A DNA stretch of 64,000 bases from Flagellimonas maritima (GCF_003269425.1 NZ_CP030104.1:1917501-1981500); one strand, 5' to 3'; counted from the first letter of the stretch, positions 37,799-46,756 are shown. A program made the numbers and translations. The notes: generated by a model from the letters alone, not told the origin.

Positions 37799-39115
37799 AT
37801 GGGTTTATTTACGCAAATAGTGATGTTTGTATTGATCATCTCTGTTTTGGTGATTTTGCATGAACTGGGACATTTTATCCCAGCCAAATTATTTAAAACA
37901 AAAGTTGAAAAGTTCTACCTCTTTTTTGATGTTAAGTTCTCACTTTTCAAAAAGAAAATTGGGGAAACTGTTTATGGCATAGGATGGTTGCCCTTGGGCG
38001 GTTATGTTAAGATTGCCGGTATGGTTGATGAAAGCATGGATACCGAGCAAATGAAGGAAGAACCAAAACCTTGGGAATTTCGTAGCAAGCCTGCATGGCA
38101 GCGCCTTATTATTATGTTGGGCGGTGTAATTGTGAATTTTCTTCTGGCTTGGTTCATCTACACATTTATGTTATTCGGAAATGGTGACACCTATATTCCA
38201 TCCAAAAGTTTAAAATACGGCATCCAAGTGGATTCTATTGGCGAGAAGTTGGGATTTAAGACAGGAGATAAAATACTGGCCGTAGACGATAAGGAATCCA
38301 AACGCTTCAATGAAGCACTTCTTGATATTATTCTAGGGGATGAAGTAACAGTCGATAGAAACGGAAATAAATTGACCTTTCCGTTGACAGATGAGGGCAA
38401 AAAAGAGGTTCTCCAAACCCAAGGAAGAAATTTCATGACCTATAGAAGCAAAGCCAAGATTGCAGCTACGTTAGATTCTTCGATTGCTAAATCTGCTGGA
38501 ATTATTGCTGGAGATGAAATCATAGGCGTCAACGGTAAAGAAGTTAGATTTTGGGACGAATTCACCCAAGTAGTTCAGTCCTCACCAAACGAAGAATTAC
38601 AAATTGAATTACTTAGAGATGGTAGAAGGGAAGAGATTTTGATCACGGTACCTGAAGAGGGCAGGATAGGGGTATATCCAGATTTTGAAGACTTACGGAC
38701 TACTGATACTTTTGGATTTTTTGAAGCAATACCAGCTGGTTTTACCAGAACTATTAAAGTCCTTACAGATCAAGTAAGGCAATTTAAGATAATCTTCAAT
38801 TCAAAAACGGGAGCATATAAACAAGTAAAAGGTCCTATAGGCATCGTTGAAATGATGCCAACATCATGGAATTGGACTTTTTTCTGGAATTTTATGGCCA
38901 TGTTTTCAGTATGGTTGGCATTTGTAAATATCTTGCCGATTCCAGCTTTGGATGGGGGACATGTCATGTTCTTACTATATGAAATGATTAGTGGGAGACC
39001 CCCGAGCCAAAAGGTTTTGGAGCGTGGGCAAATTGTGGGTTTTGTTATTTTGATGGGGCTTATGGCCGTTATATTTGGTAATGATATCTGGAATATTGTA
39101 AAGAGACTTATCTAA
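37799..39115 (+). CDS. rseP: Site-2 protease RseP (RIP metalloprotease)
   Basis: 438 residues from ATG 37799; a TTG two codons earlier is not needed. Zinc motif HELGH at residues 21-25, two PDZ domains (about 125-290, with KTGDKILAVDDKES and AGDEIIGVNGKEV), and the second zinc ligand in NILPIPALDGGHVMF. Cuts membrane segments of anti-sigma factors and signal peptides. Confidence 0.96.
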   Translation: MGLFTQIVMFVLIISVLVILHELGHFIPAKLFKTKVEKFYLFFDVKFSLFKKKIGETVYGIGWLPLGGYVKIAGMVDESMDTEQMKEEPKPWEFRSKPAWQRLIIMLGGVIVNFLLAWFIYTFMLFGNGDTYIPSKSLKYGIQVDSIGEKLGFKTGDKILAVDDKESKRFNEALLDIILGDEVTVDRNGNKLTFPLTDEGKKEVLQTQGRNFMTYRSKAKIAATLDSSIAKSAGIIAGDEIIGVNGKEVRFWDEFTQVVQSSPNEELQIELLRDGRREEILITVPEEGRIGVYPDFEDLRTTDTFGFFEAIPAGFTRTIKVLTDQVRQFKIIFNSKTGAYKQVKGPIGIVEMMPTSWNWTFFWNFMAMFSVWLAFVNILPIPALDGGHVMFLLYEMISGRPPSQKVLERGQIVGFVILMGLMAVIFGNDIWNIVKRLI

Positions 39116-39181
39116 TCAATTTTTTGCCACGGCACCTAAAATTCAATGGGTTTAAATTAATCCTTAAAAAGGATGTTTTTT

Positions 39182-39212
39182 TTGTAGTGTTCTGAATAAA
39201 AAATTATATTTG
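39182..39212 (+). promoter_or_regulatory. Promoter of the tRNA-Asn transcript
   Basis: TTG (39182-39184), 20 bp, TATATTTG (39205-39212). It lies 88 bp before the tRNA, leaving a long leader. Confidence 0.65.
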
Positions 39213-39218
39213 CACCCG

Positions 39219-39283
39219 CCTACGCAAAAATAAAATAGCTTTGACGGTTAAGCCCGCAAGATTTTGATTATTTTATTTGTAGG
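39219..39283 (+). other. Long hairpin in tRNA-Asn leader
   Basis: CCTAC-gca-a-AAATAAAATA (39219-39237) pairs with TATTTTATTTGTAGG (39269-39283), 15 bp with a small bulge and a 31-nt head containing GCGGGCTT/AAGCCCGC-like sequence. Between promoter and tRNA. Confidence 0.55.
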
Positions 39284-39299
39284 TTTTATTGAAATACCT

Positions 39300-39373
39300 T
39301 CCTCCTTAGCTCAGTTGGTTAGAGCATCTGACTGTTAATCAGAGGGTCCTTGGTTCGAGCCCAAGAGGGGGAG
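39300..39373 (+). tRNA. tRNA-Asn (anticodon GTT)
   Basis: Complete cloverleaf of 74 nt: acceptor TCCTCCT/AGGGGGA, D-arm GCTC/GAGC, anticodon stem TCTGA/TCAGA with loop CTGTTAA, T-arm CTTGG-TTCGAGC-CCAAG, discriminator G. CCA is not encoded. Confidence 0.97.
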
Positions 39374-39375
39374 CA

Positions 39376-39417
39376 AAAAGAAAAAGAACTGCACGAAAGT
39401 GTGGTTCTTTTTCTTTT
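39376..39417 (+). terminator. Terminator after tRNA-Asn
   Basis: AAAAGAAAAAGAAC (39376-39389) and GTTCTTTTTCTTTT (39404-39417) form a 14-bp stem, with CAC-GAAA-GTG at the tip. Confidence 0.85.
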
Positions 39418-39483
39418 AGAATCAGCACCAAACTTTCTACACCTTCCTACAAATGCTTTAACTTAGAAGTTCAGTAAAGACAG

Positions 39484-40116
39484 ATGAAAGAAGAATTGAT
39501 CAAGATATTTGGAACTCGATTTGAACGATCGCTTATTGATGAAATTATATTGGTAGGCAAGTGTACCAGAGTATCTTCCGGTGAAACCTTGATGAATGTG
39601 GGGAACTATGTAAAGAGCATTCCATTGTTGATTTCTGGTGCTGTCAAAGTAATGCGGGAAGACGACAATGGGGATGAATTATTATTATATTATTTGGAGC
39701 AAGGTGAGACCTGTTCGATTACCATGGCCTGTTGCATGGGACACAAGAAAAGTGAGGTAAAGGCCATTGCTGAGACCGAAGCCAAAATTGTGATGGTACC
39801 GGTCAAATATATGGAGCTATGGCTGGCCAAATATAAAGGGTGGCGCAACTACATTTTTGAAAGCTACCAGAATCGCTTAAACGAGCTGCTCTTCACGGTA
39901 GATACCATTGCATTTAAAAATTTGGACGAAAGATTGATTGCATATCTTAAAAAGAAGTCAAAGGTTACCAAAGATAATAGCATTAAAAATACGCATCAAG
40001 AGATAGCCTATGATCTACACACGTCAAGAGTTGTGATTTCCAGATTGTTAAAAAAGCTGGAAAACATGAAAAAACTGACCTTGCACCGAAACCATATTCA
40101 AATTTTAGATTTATAA
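39484..40116 (+). CDS. Crp/Fnr-family regulator of the sulfur cluster
   Basis: 210 residues. Cyclic-nucleotide-type beta-barrel to about residue 120, then the dimer helix and a C-terminal helix-turn-helix with THQEIAYDLHTSRVVISRLL. The barrel holds several cysteines (Cys27, Cys77, Cys83, Cys84; ETCSITMACCMGHKK), which could serve as redox or persulfide sensors. The three 16-bp palindromes at 40120, 41910 and 44846 are the best candidates for its binding sites. No such site precedes its own gene. Confidence 0.9.
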   Translation: MKEELIKIFGTRFERSLIDEIILVGKCTRVSSGETLMNVGNYVKSIPLLISGAVKVMREDDNGDELLLYYLEQGETCSITMACCMGHKKSEVKAIAETEAKIVMVPVKYMELWLAKYKGWRNYIFESYQNRLNELLFTVDTIAFKNLDERLIAYLKKKSKVTKDNSIKNTHQEIAYDLHTSRVVISRLLKKLENMKKLTLHRNHIQILDL

Positions 40117-40119
40117 GTT

Positions 40120-40164
40120 TGTATCCTTTGTTACAACAACAAATTGATTTGCGCCTTATTTTTA
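40120..40164 (+). promoter_or_regulatory. Activator site 1 and -7 box before SulP
   Basis: TGTATCCTTTGTTACA (40120-40135) is centred 29.5 bp from the first base of TATTTTTA (40157-40164), so about 42 bp from the expected start near 40170. There is no TTG at -33, as expected for an activator-dependent promoter. Confidence 0.75.
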
Positions 40165-40180
40165 CAAAAAGTTCTATTAA

Positions 40181-41914
40181 ATGATAAAGCGGTTTTTTCC
40201 TATTTTATCATGGATTACTAAGTACAATCGGGTCTTTCTGTTCAACGATTTTGTTGCTGGTCTTACTTTGGGCGTCATGCTGGTCCCACAAGGAATGGCT
40301 TATGCAATGATTGCGGGCATGCCTCCCATATATGGGCTTTATGCTGCATTGGTCCCACAAGTTGTTTATGCGCTGACAGGAACATCTAGACAATTGGCGG
40401 TAGGTCCCGTAGCTATGGATTCTCTGCTGGTTGCCGCTGGTATCGGTATTTTACAGCTTTCCTCAATCGAAGGATACATAGCAACAGTATTGTTCTTAAC
40501 GCTTATAATTGGAGGATTGCAATTGGTGTTGGGTTTTCTCAAAATGGGTTTTTTTGTCAACTTTCTTTCCAAGCCGGTCATTAGTGGATTTACATCTGCA
40601 GCTGCCATTCTAATAGGATTGGGACAAATAAAACATGTATTGGGGGTTGATTTTCCACAATCCAGCAAGATACACACACTTGTCATTGGCATTTTAGGAA
40701 GCTTTGACCAACTACATACGTATACACTGGTTTTGGGGGCAGTAGCTATTCTCTTCATCCTGTTAATGAACAAAATCAATAAAAGAATCCCAACACCATT
40801 ATTGGTAGTGATTTTGGGAATTTTATCTGTTCTCTTTCTTGGTTTGGAATCAAAGGGTATCCGTATTGTCGGTGAGATTCCAAGAGGTTTGCCTGTTTTT
40901 CAAACCCCAAACATTCAATTTGAAAAATTGGGACAACTTATACCGATTGCCATTACAGTTGCGCTTTTTGGATTTATGGAGTCCATTTCCATAGCAAAAA
41001 CAGTTGAAGAAAAGCATCCGGAATACGAATTGGATGCAAATCAAGAATTAAGGGCATTGGGACTTTCCAACTTATTGGGGTCTTTTTTTCAATCTTTTCC
41101 AGTATCGGGCAGTTTTTCAAGAACCGCAATAAATGAACAGGCTGGCGCCAAAACAGGAATGGCTTTGATTTTTAGTGCACTTCTGATAGCTTTTACATTA
41201 TTGTTTTTGACTCCATTGTTTTATAATCTACCAAATGCTGTTTTGGGTGCGATTATTATTGTTGCCGTCTTCAAACTTGTTGATATTAAATATCCAATTG
41301 TACTGTTCAAAAATAGAAAAGACGAGTTTTTTTTATTGATGATCACTTTTTTCATGACCCTTTTTATCGGTTTGGTAGAGGGAATCCTCTTGGGTGTATT
41401 GCTTTCTCTTTTACTACTGGTGTACCGTATTTCCCATCCACATATTGCGGTATTGGGAAAGATAAAAGAAACAGAATATTTCAAGAATATTGCAAGATTT
41501 CCAAACGAAGTGGATATTGAGGAGGACAAACTCGTCATTAGGTTCGATGCCCAGCTCTATTTTGGCAACAAGGATTATTTTAAAAAAGAACTTTATAAGC
41601 ATATAAAAATAAAAGGGCCAAAACTGAAATATGTCATTCTTAATGCTGAAGCAATCAATTATATTGACAGCAGTGCAGCAATTACATTAAAGCGAATAGT
41701 AGAAGATTTAAAACAAAAAGAAATACAATTTTTGATTGCAGGAGCCATAGGACCTACACGAGATATATTTTACACAAGCGGACTAATCGATATTATAGGA
41801 AAGGAAAATTTTTTTATACGAACTTTTGAAGCTGTAGAATACTGTGCCAGCAACAATGTAAAAAGCAAAATTCAAGAAAGAATATCATTGCAGTCAAAAA
41901 AGAACCCTTTGTAA
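40181..41914 (+). CDS. SulP-family anion transporter with STAS domain
   Basis: 577 residues. About twelve membrane segments with the SulP signature (PQGMAYAMIAGMPPIYGLYA) and FSRTAINEQAGAKTGMAL; C-terminal STAS domain from about residue 440 with LNAEAINYIDSSAAITL. Moves sulfate, bicarbonate or another anion. In this cluster export or import of oxidised sulfur is likely. Preceded by activator site 1. Confidence 0.94.
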   Translation: MIKRFFPILSWITKYNRVFLFNDFVAGLTLGVMLVPQGMAYAMIAGMPPIYGLYAALVPQVVYALTGTSRQLAVGPVAMDSLLVAAGIGILQLSSIEGYIATVLFLTLIIGGLQLVLGFLKMGFFVNFLSKPVISGFTSAAAILIGLGQIKHVLGVDFPQSSKIHTLVIGILGSFDQLHTYTLVLGAVAILFILLMNKINKRIPTPLLVVILGILSVLFLGLESKGIRIVGEIPRGLPVFQTPNIQFEKLGQLIPIAITVALFGFMESISIAKTVEEKHPEYELDANQELRALGLSNLLGSFFQSFPVSGSFSRTAINEQAGAKTGMALIFSALLIAFTLLFLTPLFYNLPNAVLGAIIIVAVFKLVDIKYPIVLFKNRKDEFFLLMITFFMTLFIGLVEGILLGVLLSLLLLVYRISHPHIAVLGKIKETEYFKNIARFPNEVDIEEDKLVIRFDAQLYFGNKDYFKKELYKHIKIKGPKLKYVILNAEAINYIDSSAAITLKRIVEDLKQKEIQFLIAGAIGPTRDIFYTSGLIDIIGKENFFIRTFEAVEYCASNNVKSKIQERISLQSKKNPL

Positions 41915-41954
41915 CTTTGGTAACCGTATGGTAAATATGTCAAACGTATCTTTG
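41910..41954 (+). promoter_or_regulatory. Activator site 2 and -7 box before the dioxygenase
   Basis: TGTAACTTTGGTAACC (41910-41925) is centred 29.5 bp from TATCTTTG (41947-41954), again without a -33 TTG. It overlaps the stop codon of the SulP gene. Expected start near 41960, leader about 12 nt. Confidence 0.8.
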
Positions 41955-41971
41955 ATATAAAAATTAGACAG

Positions 41972-43384
41972 ATGAAAGTTGAACAAATATATACAGGATG
42001 TCTTGCCCAAGGGGCATATTATATTGAAAGTGAAGGGGAAGCGGCAATTATTGACCCGCTTAGGGAAGTAAAACCATATTTGGCCAAAGCTGAAGGTGAT
42101 GGTGCTAAAATCAAATACATTTTTGAGACCCATTTCCATGCAGATTTTGTAAGCGGTCATATTACCCTTTCCAAAGAAACTGGTGCTCCAATCGTATATG
42201 GTCCAAACGCAGAACCCTCCTACGAAGCAATCATTGCTGAGGACGGTCAAGAATTTAAATTGGGCAATCTAACAATCAAAGTGCTACATACCCCTGGCCA
42301 TACCATGGAGAGTACCACATACTTGCTAAAAGATAAAACGGGAAAAGATTATGCCATTTTTAGTGGCGACACCTTATTTTTGGGAGATGTAGGCAGACCG
42401 GATTTAGCACAGAAGGCTGCGGACATGACCCAAGAAGAATTAGCTGGAACTCTTTTTGATAGCCTTCGTACCAAGATAATGCCCTTGGCAGATGACATAA
42501 TCGTATATCCTGCCCATGGTGCGGGATCTGCATGTGGTAAAAATATGATGAAAGAAACTGTTGACACATTGGGCAATCAAAAAAGGATGAATTATGCACT
42601 TAGAGCTGATATGACCAAAGAAGAATTCGTAAAAGAAGTTACGGATGGTTTGCTTCCCCCGCCACAATATTTCCCTTTAAACGTGAAAATGAACAAAGAG
42701 GGCTATGAAGATATAGATACGGTCTTGGAGAGAGGAACGCGAGCATTGTCCCCAGCCGCCTTTGAAACTGCTGCCAATGAAACAGGTGCAGTAGTTTTGG
42801 ATGTACGCCATCAAGATGATTTTGCAAAAGGGCATATACCTAGATCTATTTTTATTGGTCTTGGAGGAAGCTTTGCTCCTTGGGTGGGAGCTTTGATAGC
42901 AGATGTAAAACAGCCTATACTTTTAGTAGCCCCAAGGGGAAAAGAGGAAGAAACAATTACAAGGCTATCAAGAGTAGGTTTTGATGGTACAATTGGATAC
43001 CTGAAAGGGGGTTTGGAAGCATGGAATCTTGCAGGGAAGGAAATTGATACTGTAAAAAGTATTGATGCCATTGACCTAAAGGATAAATTAAATGAAAAGG
43101 TTCCGGTATTCGATGTTAGAAAAGAAACAGAATTTTCTGCCGAACATGTTAAGAACGCTAAATTGACCCCTTTGGATTTTATAAATCAGCATTTAATGGA
43201 GTTTCCCGAAAAAGAAACGTTTTACGTGCATTGCGCGGGAGGATATCGTAGTATGATTGCAGCATCAATTCTAAAAAGTAGGGGTATACACAATTTGGTT
43301 GATGTGGCTGGAGGGTTTAAGGCAATAAAAGAAGCAGATATACCCGTCACCGATTTTGTATGTCCGACAACCCTAAAAGAATAA
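41972..43384 (+). CDS. ETHE1-like persulfide dioxygenase fused to two rhodaneses
   Basis: 470 residues. Metallo-beta-lactamase domain (1-235) with THFHAD (His54, His56, Asp58), HTPGH (His110), SGDTLFLGDVGRPDL (Asp139) and YPAHG (His182), as in persulfide dioxygenases. Then two rhodanese domains: the first (about 260-355) reads VAPRGKEEE where the active cysteine should be, so it is catalytically dead; the second (about 365-465) has HCAGGYRS with Cys421. Oxidises glutathione-type persulfide to sulfite and may pass sulfane sulfur. Confidence 0.93.
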   Translation: MKVEQIYTGCLAQGAYYIESEGEAAIIDPLREVKPYLAKAEGDGAKIKYIFETHFHADFVSGHITLSKETGAPIVYGPNAEPSYEAIIAEDGQEFKLGNLTIKVLHTPGHTMESTTYLLKDKTGKDYAIFSGDTLFLGDVGRPDLAQKAADMTQEELAGTLFDSLRTKIMPLADDIIVYPAHGAGSACGKNMMKETVDTLGNQKRMNYALRADMTKEEFVKEVTDGLLPPPQYFPLNVKMNKEGYEDIDTVLERGTRALSPAAFETAANETGAVVLDVRHQDDFAKGHIPRSIFIGLGGSFAPWVGALIADVKQPILLVAPRGKEEETITRLSRVGFDGTIGYLKGGLEAWNLAGKEIDTVKSIDAIDLKDKLNEKVPVFDVRKETEFSAEHVKNAKLTPLDFINQHLMEFPEKETFYVHCAGGYRSMIAASILKSRGIHNLVDVAGGFKAIKEADIPVTDFVCPTTLKE

Positions 43385-43386
43385 TT

Positions 43387-43767
43387 ATGATGAAAAGTAG
43401 TAGTAGAATTTTGGTATTTTGTTCCTTACTCCTTATTGCTTGTCAATCACAGCAACAAGGCACTATTAAAAAAATTGATAAAAAGACCATCAAAACTGAT
43501 GTGATCGGGGCTGAAGTTCAATTAATCGATGTACGAACCCCTGAAGAATTTCAAATTGGACATATTGACAAAGCCGTAAATTTTAATATTATGGATAGCA
43601 TAATGTTTTCGAAGCAAATTATTACACTTGATAAAAACAGGCCTGTTTATTTGTACTGCAGAAGAGGAAACCGAAGCAATAAGGCAGCTGGAATTCTCAG
43701 TGACAATGGCTTCAAGATAGTTTACGACTACTCTGGAGGATATGATGACTGGAGTATTCAAAATTGA
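43387..43767 (+). CDS. Rhodanese-domain lipoprotein
   Basis: 127 residues from the ATG at 43387 (MMKSSSRILVFCSLLLIACQ), with a lipobox LIAC; the longer frame from 43360 overlaps the previous gene. One rhodanese domain with active-site YCRRGNRSNKAAG. Periplasmic or outer-membrane-anchored sulfur transferase. Two bases after the dioxygenase stop, so co-transcribed. Confidence 0.92.
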   Translation: MMKSSSRILVFCSLLLIACQSQQQGTIKKIDKKTIKTDVIGAEVQLIDVRTPEEFQIGHIDKAVNFNIMDSIMFSKQIITLDKNRPVYLYCRRGNRSNKAAGILSDNGFKIVYDYSGGYDDWSIQN

Positions 43768-43907
43768 TAGTTCTACCTATGAACTATGTTGTTAAATATA
43801 GTATATGTATTTGGTGTTATTGAATGCTAAGAAGGAAGTAAAAACCAATTTATAGCTCTTTTAAAATGGACTAGCTTAAGTGCCTTTAATGGCATGTTGT
43901 ATATGAC

Positions 43908-44789
43908 TCAGCTTTGATGTTTATCTTTTTTAAAACCGTACAGTAACTGGCCCCAAAATCTTTTTGGCAAAACATCATCACCAGGAAACCCTAATTTAAT
44001 TTTCCCACTACTTTCAGGGATATAGTTAGTTTTAAAAATATAATCCCAAGCACTAAGACTGATTCCAAAATTCACCCCAAATTTTCCTTCTGGAAGTTTA
44101 TAAGAATGATGGTATAGGTGCATGACCGGGTTATTGAGTATATATTTTAATGGGCCATAAGTAAGCTTTATATTGGCGTGGTTCAAGTGCCCTATACTTA
44201 TGGCAGCAAAATGTACGATGTAGGCTTGTTCAGGTTCAAAACCTCCTAATAACATAACACCGATTGTTTTTAAAGGTTTGTAGAAAATATTTTCCATCCA
44301 GTGATAGCGTAAGTGAGCAGCAAAGCCCATTTCCTTTACACTATGGTGTACTTTGTGGAACTGCCATAAAAAAGGAAATTTGTGCAATAGCAAATGAGTA
44401 AACCATTGAACAAAATCCAGAATAATAAAAAAAACAAGTAGCTGTGACCATACCGGCCAGCTTGAAAATTCAAGAATAGCCAAGCTCTTGGCATTGATGC
44501 CTAAATTATTGAACAAGACTTCAAGTACCTTGTAAATACCACTAATGATTATAGCGAAAATGAAAAAATTGAAAAACATGTAAAAACCATCCAACCAAAA
44601 ATCCTTTCTAAAAATGGATTGTTCTTTACGCCAAGGAAAAAGTATCTCCAGCACCCAAACTAAAAGTGATATCACAATCAAACCCCAGAAATAATTGGTG
44701 TACCATGGTACCTGAAACAAAATTGACTTCCATGTCCATTGAGTGGTTCCCAAAAAACCATTGGTAAAAGCTTCAATTAATTCGTGCAT
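43908..44789 (-). CDS. Sterol desaturase/fatty acid hydroxylase superfamily
   Basis: 293 residues, about five membrane segments. The di-iron histidine boxes are visible: HLLLHKFPFLWQFHKVHHS, then HFAAISIGHLNHAN and HLYHHSYK. Substrate unknown; such proteins often accompany sulfur and rhodanese genes in this group. It is read from the shared divergent control region at 44817-44890. Confidence 0.9.
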   Translation of the reverse strand: MHELIEAFTNGFLGTTQWTWKSILFQVPWYTNYFWGLIVISLLVWVLEILFPWRKEQSIFRKDFWLDGFYMFFNFFIFAIIISGIYKVLEVLFNNLGINAKSLAILEFSSWPVWSQLLVFFIILDFVQWFTHLLLHKFPFLWQFHKVHHSVKEMGFAAHLRYHWMENIFYKPLKTIGVMLLGGFEPEQAYIVHFAAISIGHLNHANIKLTYGPLKYILNNPVMHLYHHSYKLPEGKFGVNFGISLSAWDYIFKTNYIPESSGKIKLGFPGDDVLPKRFWGQLLYGFKKDKHQS

Positions 44790-44816
44790 AGCAAAACGTT
44801 ATCAGACATGTTGTAT

Positions 44817-44890
44817 TAAAAATAAGACAAATTAGTATATAGTAATGTAACCAAGGTTACCAAAAAATCTATGGAAGCCTTATAGTTTTG
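44817..44890. promoter_or_regulatory. Activator site 3 with two divergent -7 boxes
   Basis: TGTAACCAAGGTTACC (44846-44861; perfect arms GTAACC/GGTTAC). On the plus strand TAGTTTTG at 44883-44890 starts 29.5 bp from the centre; on the minus strand TATTTTTA at 44824-44817 starts 29.5 bp on the other side. One bound activator dimer could serve both the desaturase-like gene and the YeeE genes. Neither side has a -33 TTG. Confidence 0.8.
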
Positions 44891-44910
44891 AATTTTAAAA
44901 GAGAATCACT

Positions 44911-44991
44911 ATGAACAAATTTTATCACGGAAAAGATTCACAATTAAAATTTATAGTACCGCTAAAATTTTACATAATCCTTAATGTGTAA
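44911..44991 (+). CDS. Possible 26-codon leader ORF before yeeE
   Basis: MNKFYHGKDSQLKFIVPLKF followed by YIILNV and a stop. It begins 15 nt after the expected start of transcription from activator site 3. Not recognised. The rest of the 310-bp gap 44790-45099 holds the control region and about 110 bp with no gene. Could be a leader peptide, remnant of a gene, or chance. Confidence 0.3.
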   Translation: MNKFYHGKDSQLKFIVPLKFYIILNV

Positions 44992-45099
44992 AATCTATTA
45001 TTTTCGATAAGATTATGAAAAAATATTTCGTGCATAACCCGTTATTTGTCTGATGTTGGGAACTAATGGTTTTTTTGTATTTAATTTAAAAAATTTCTA

Positions 45100-45663
45100 A
45101 TGAATTGGATTTTACAACCTTGGCCATGGTATATTTCAGGGCCTTTAATTGCGCTTGTCATGTTTTTATTGATTATGATGGGCAAAAATTTTGGAATGTC
45201 ATCAAACCTAAGAACACTTTGTACTATTTGTGGGGCAGGAAAACAAGCGGACTTTTTCAAATTTGACTGGAAATCCCAAAAATGGAATCTTATGGTAGTA
45301 CTGGGGGTTTGTATTGGAGGTTATATCGGTGCTAACTTTTTATCTTTGGACACATCGGTTAGTATTGGTCTAGATACCATTGCCCAGCTCAATTCTTTAG
45401 GTTTTGATAGTGCAGGGAAGGCTTATCTTCCAACTGAGCTTTTTTCCCTATCCATGTTTTCAGATATAAAAAGCATCACTTTACTGATAGTGGGAGGTTT
45501 CTTAGTGGGCTTTGGAGCCCGTTATGCAGGCGGTTGTACATCTGGCCATGCAATATCGGGTCTCAGCAACCTACAAATACCATCTTTTATAGCTGTTGTA
45601 GGATTCTTTATTGGTGGTCTAGTAATGATCCATATTTTATTTCCCTTAATATTTAAGCTATGA
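45100..45663 (+). CDS. YeeE/YedE-family sulfur-compound transporter, part 1
   Basis: 187 residues, membrane protein. Signature GFGARYAGGCTSGHAISGLS with the key cysteine, as in thiosulfate-uptake proteins of the YeeE/TsuA family; a second cysteine pair in TLCTICGAGKQ. It overlaps the second half-protein by 4 bp. Together they make the four-motif channel that larger members have in one chain. Confidence 0.92.
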   Translation: MNWILQPWPWYISGPLIALVMFLLIMMGKNFGMSSNLRTLCTICGAGKQADFFKFDWKSQKWNLMVVLGVCIGGYIGANFLSLDTSVSIGLDTIAQLNSLGFDSAGKAYLPTELFSLSMFSDIKSITLLIVGGFLVGFGARYAGGCTSGHAISGLSNLQIPSFIAVVGFFIGGLVMIHILFPLIFKL

Positions 45664-46073
45664 GACAGTTCTTGTATGTATTGATCGGCATTTTCTTTGG
45701 AATAGTTTTGTTTAAGTCAGAAGCGGCCTCTTGGTTCAGGATTTATGAAATGTTTCAATTTCATGCTTTTCACATGTACGGAATCATAGGCTCTGCACTT
45801 ATCTTGGGTATATTGGGCATACAGGTGATAAAAAGGTTTGATATCAAGTCCTTTTATGGCAGACAAATTAAATTTGAGCCTAAGGAAAGAAACTTTAAAA
45901 GATATTTGTTCGGAGGCATCCTTTTTGGACTTGGTTGGGCCTTGGCGGGCGCGTGTCCTGGACCAATATTTACCTTGTTGGGAGCAGGATTCGGCCCAAT
46001 GCTACTGGTTTTGGTTTCCGCTATCTTTGGAACTTATGTGTATGGACTGCTTAAAAACAGATTACCACACTGA
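45660..46073 (+). CDS. YeeE/YedE-family sulfur-compound transporter, part 2
   Basis: 137 residues, four membrane segments (DUF6691-like). Signature GLGWALAGACPGPIFTLLGA with a cysteine in the channel motif. Translationally coupled to part 1. Moves thiosulfate or another sulfane compound. Confidence 0.92.
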   Translation: MRQFLYVLIGIFFGIVLFKSEAASWFRIYEMFQFHAFHMYGIIGSALILGILGIQVIKRFDIKSFYGRQIKFEPKERNFKRYLFGGILFGLGWALAGACPGPIFTLLGAGFGPMLLVLVSAIFGTYVYGLLKNRLPH

Positions 46074-46205
46074 TTTTTAAGCTACTTTTTACAAGTTAAA
46101 GAGCATTTTATACCGTAAGACGATATATGGTTTCTTATTCAAAAAGTATGGTTTAACTTTACAGGTTGATTAAGATGGTTCCCCATTCATAAATGCCAAC
46201 AGCTT

Positions 46206-46610
46206 ATGCCAAGAACTATTTGGATTATCGATGATGATTTTGTTTCTCAATTTGCCACAAGATACTGTCTTGAACAATATGAAGAAAAATTCAAAATAGA
46301 AACTTTTGAAAGTGCCGAAGAAGGTTTAGCTGAACTTTCAAATTTAAAAATTCAAAAAAAGGCTTTCCCAAGCATTATATTCCTTGACCTAATTATGGAA
46401 AACATGAATGGGTGGGAATTCATTGAGAGTTTTCAATTATTGGCCAAGGGAAAAAGATTACCGGAAATTTATATATTATCAGCGTTTTCTAGGTCTAAGG
46501 ACAGGGAGATTGCAAAAAAACATAAAGTGGTTTCTGGTTATTATGATAAACCTCTTACCAAAGTTGGGTTGAACAAGGTTTTTGAAAAAAATGTTAGGAC
46601 CAATTCTTAA
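46206..46610 (+). CDS. Stand-alone response regulator receiver domain
   Basis: 134 residues. CheY-like: acidic pair DDD at 9-11, phospho-acceptor in SIIFLDLIMENMNG, conserved Ser/Thr in YILSAFS, and Lys in YYDKPLTK. No output domain and no histidine kinase near. Located between the sulfur cluster and tRNA-Arg. Confidence 0.9.
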   Translation: MPRTIWIIDDDFVSQFATRYCLEQYEEKFKIETFESAEEGLAELSNLKIQKKAFPSIIFLDLIMENMNGWEFIESFQLLAKGKRLPEIYILSAFSRSKDREIAKKHKVVSGYYDKPLTKVGLNKVFEKNVRTNS

Positions 46611-46756
46611 TAGTCCTTAATTAGGTATCTATAGATTTCCAAAAAAACATATTTTTGCAATCCACAATTAAATATGGCTTCCATAGCTGTTACAATAAAG
46701 GCGTTCAGCTAGAATACAAAGGACAGTGAAGAGCCTTGCTCATGTGCAAAATAATT

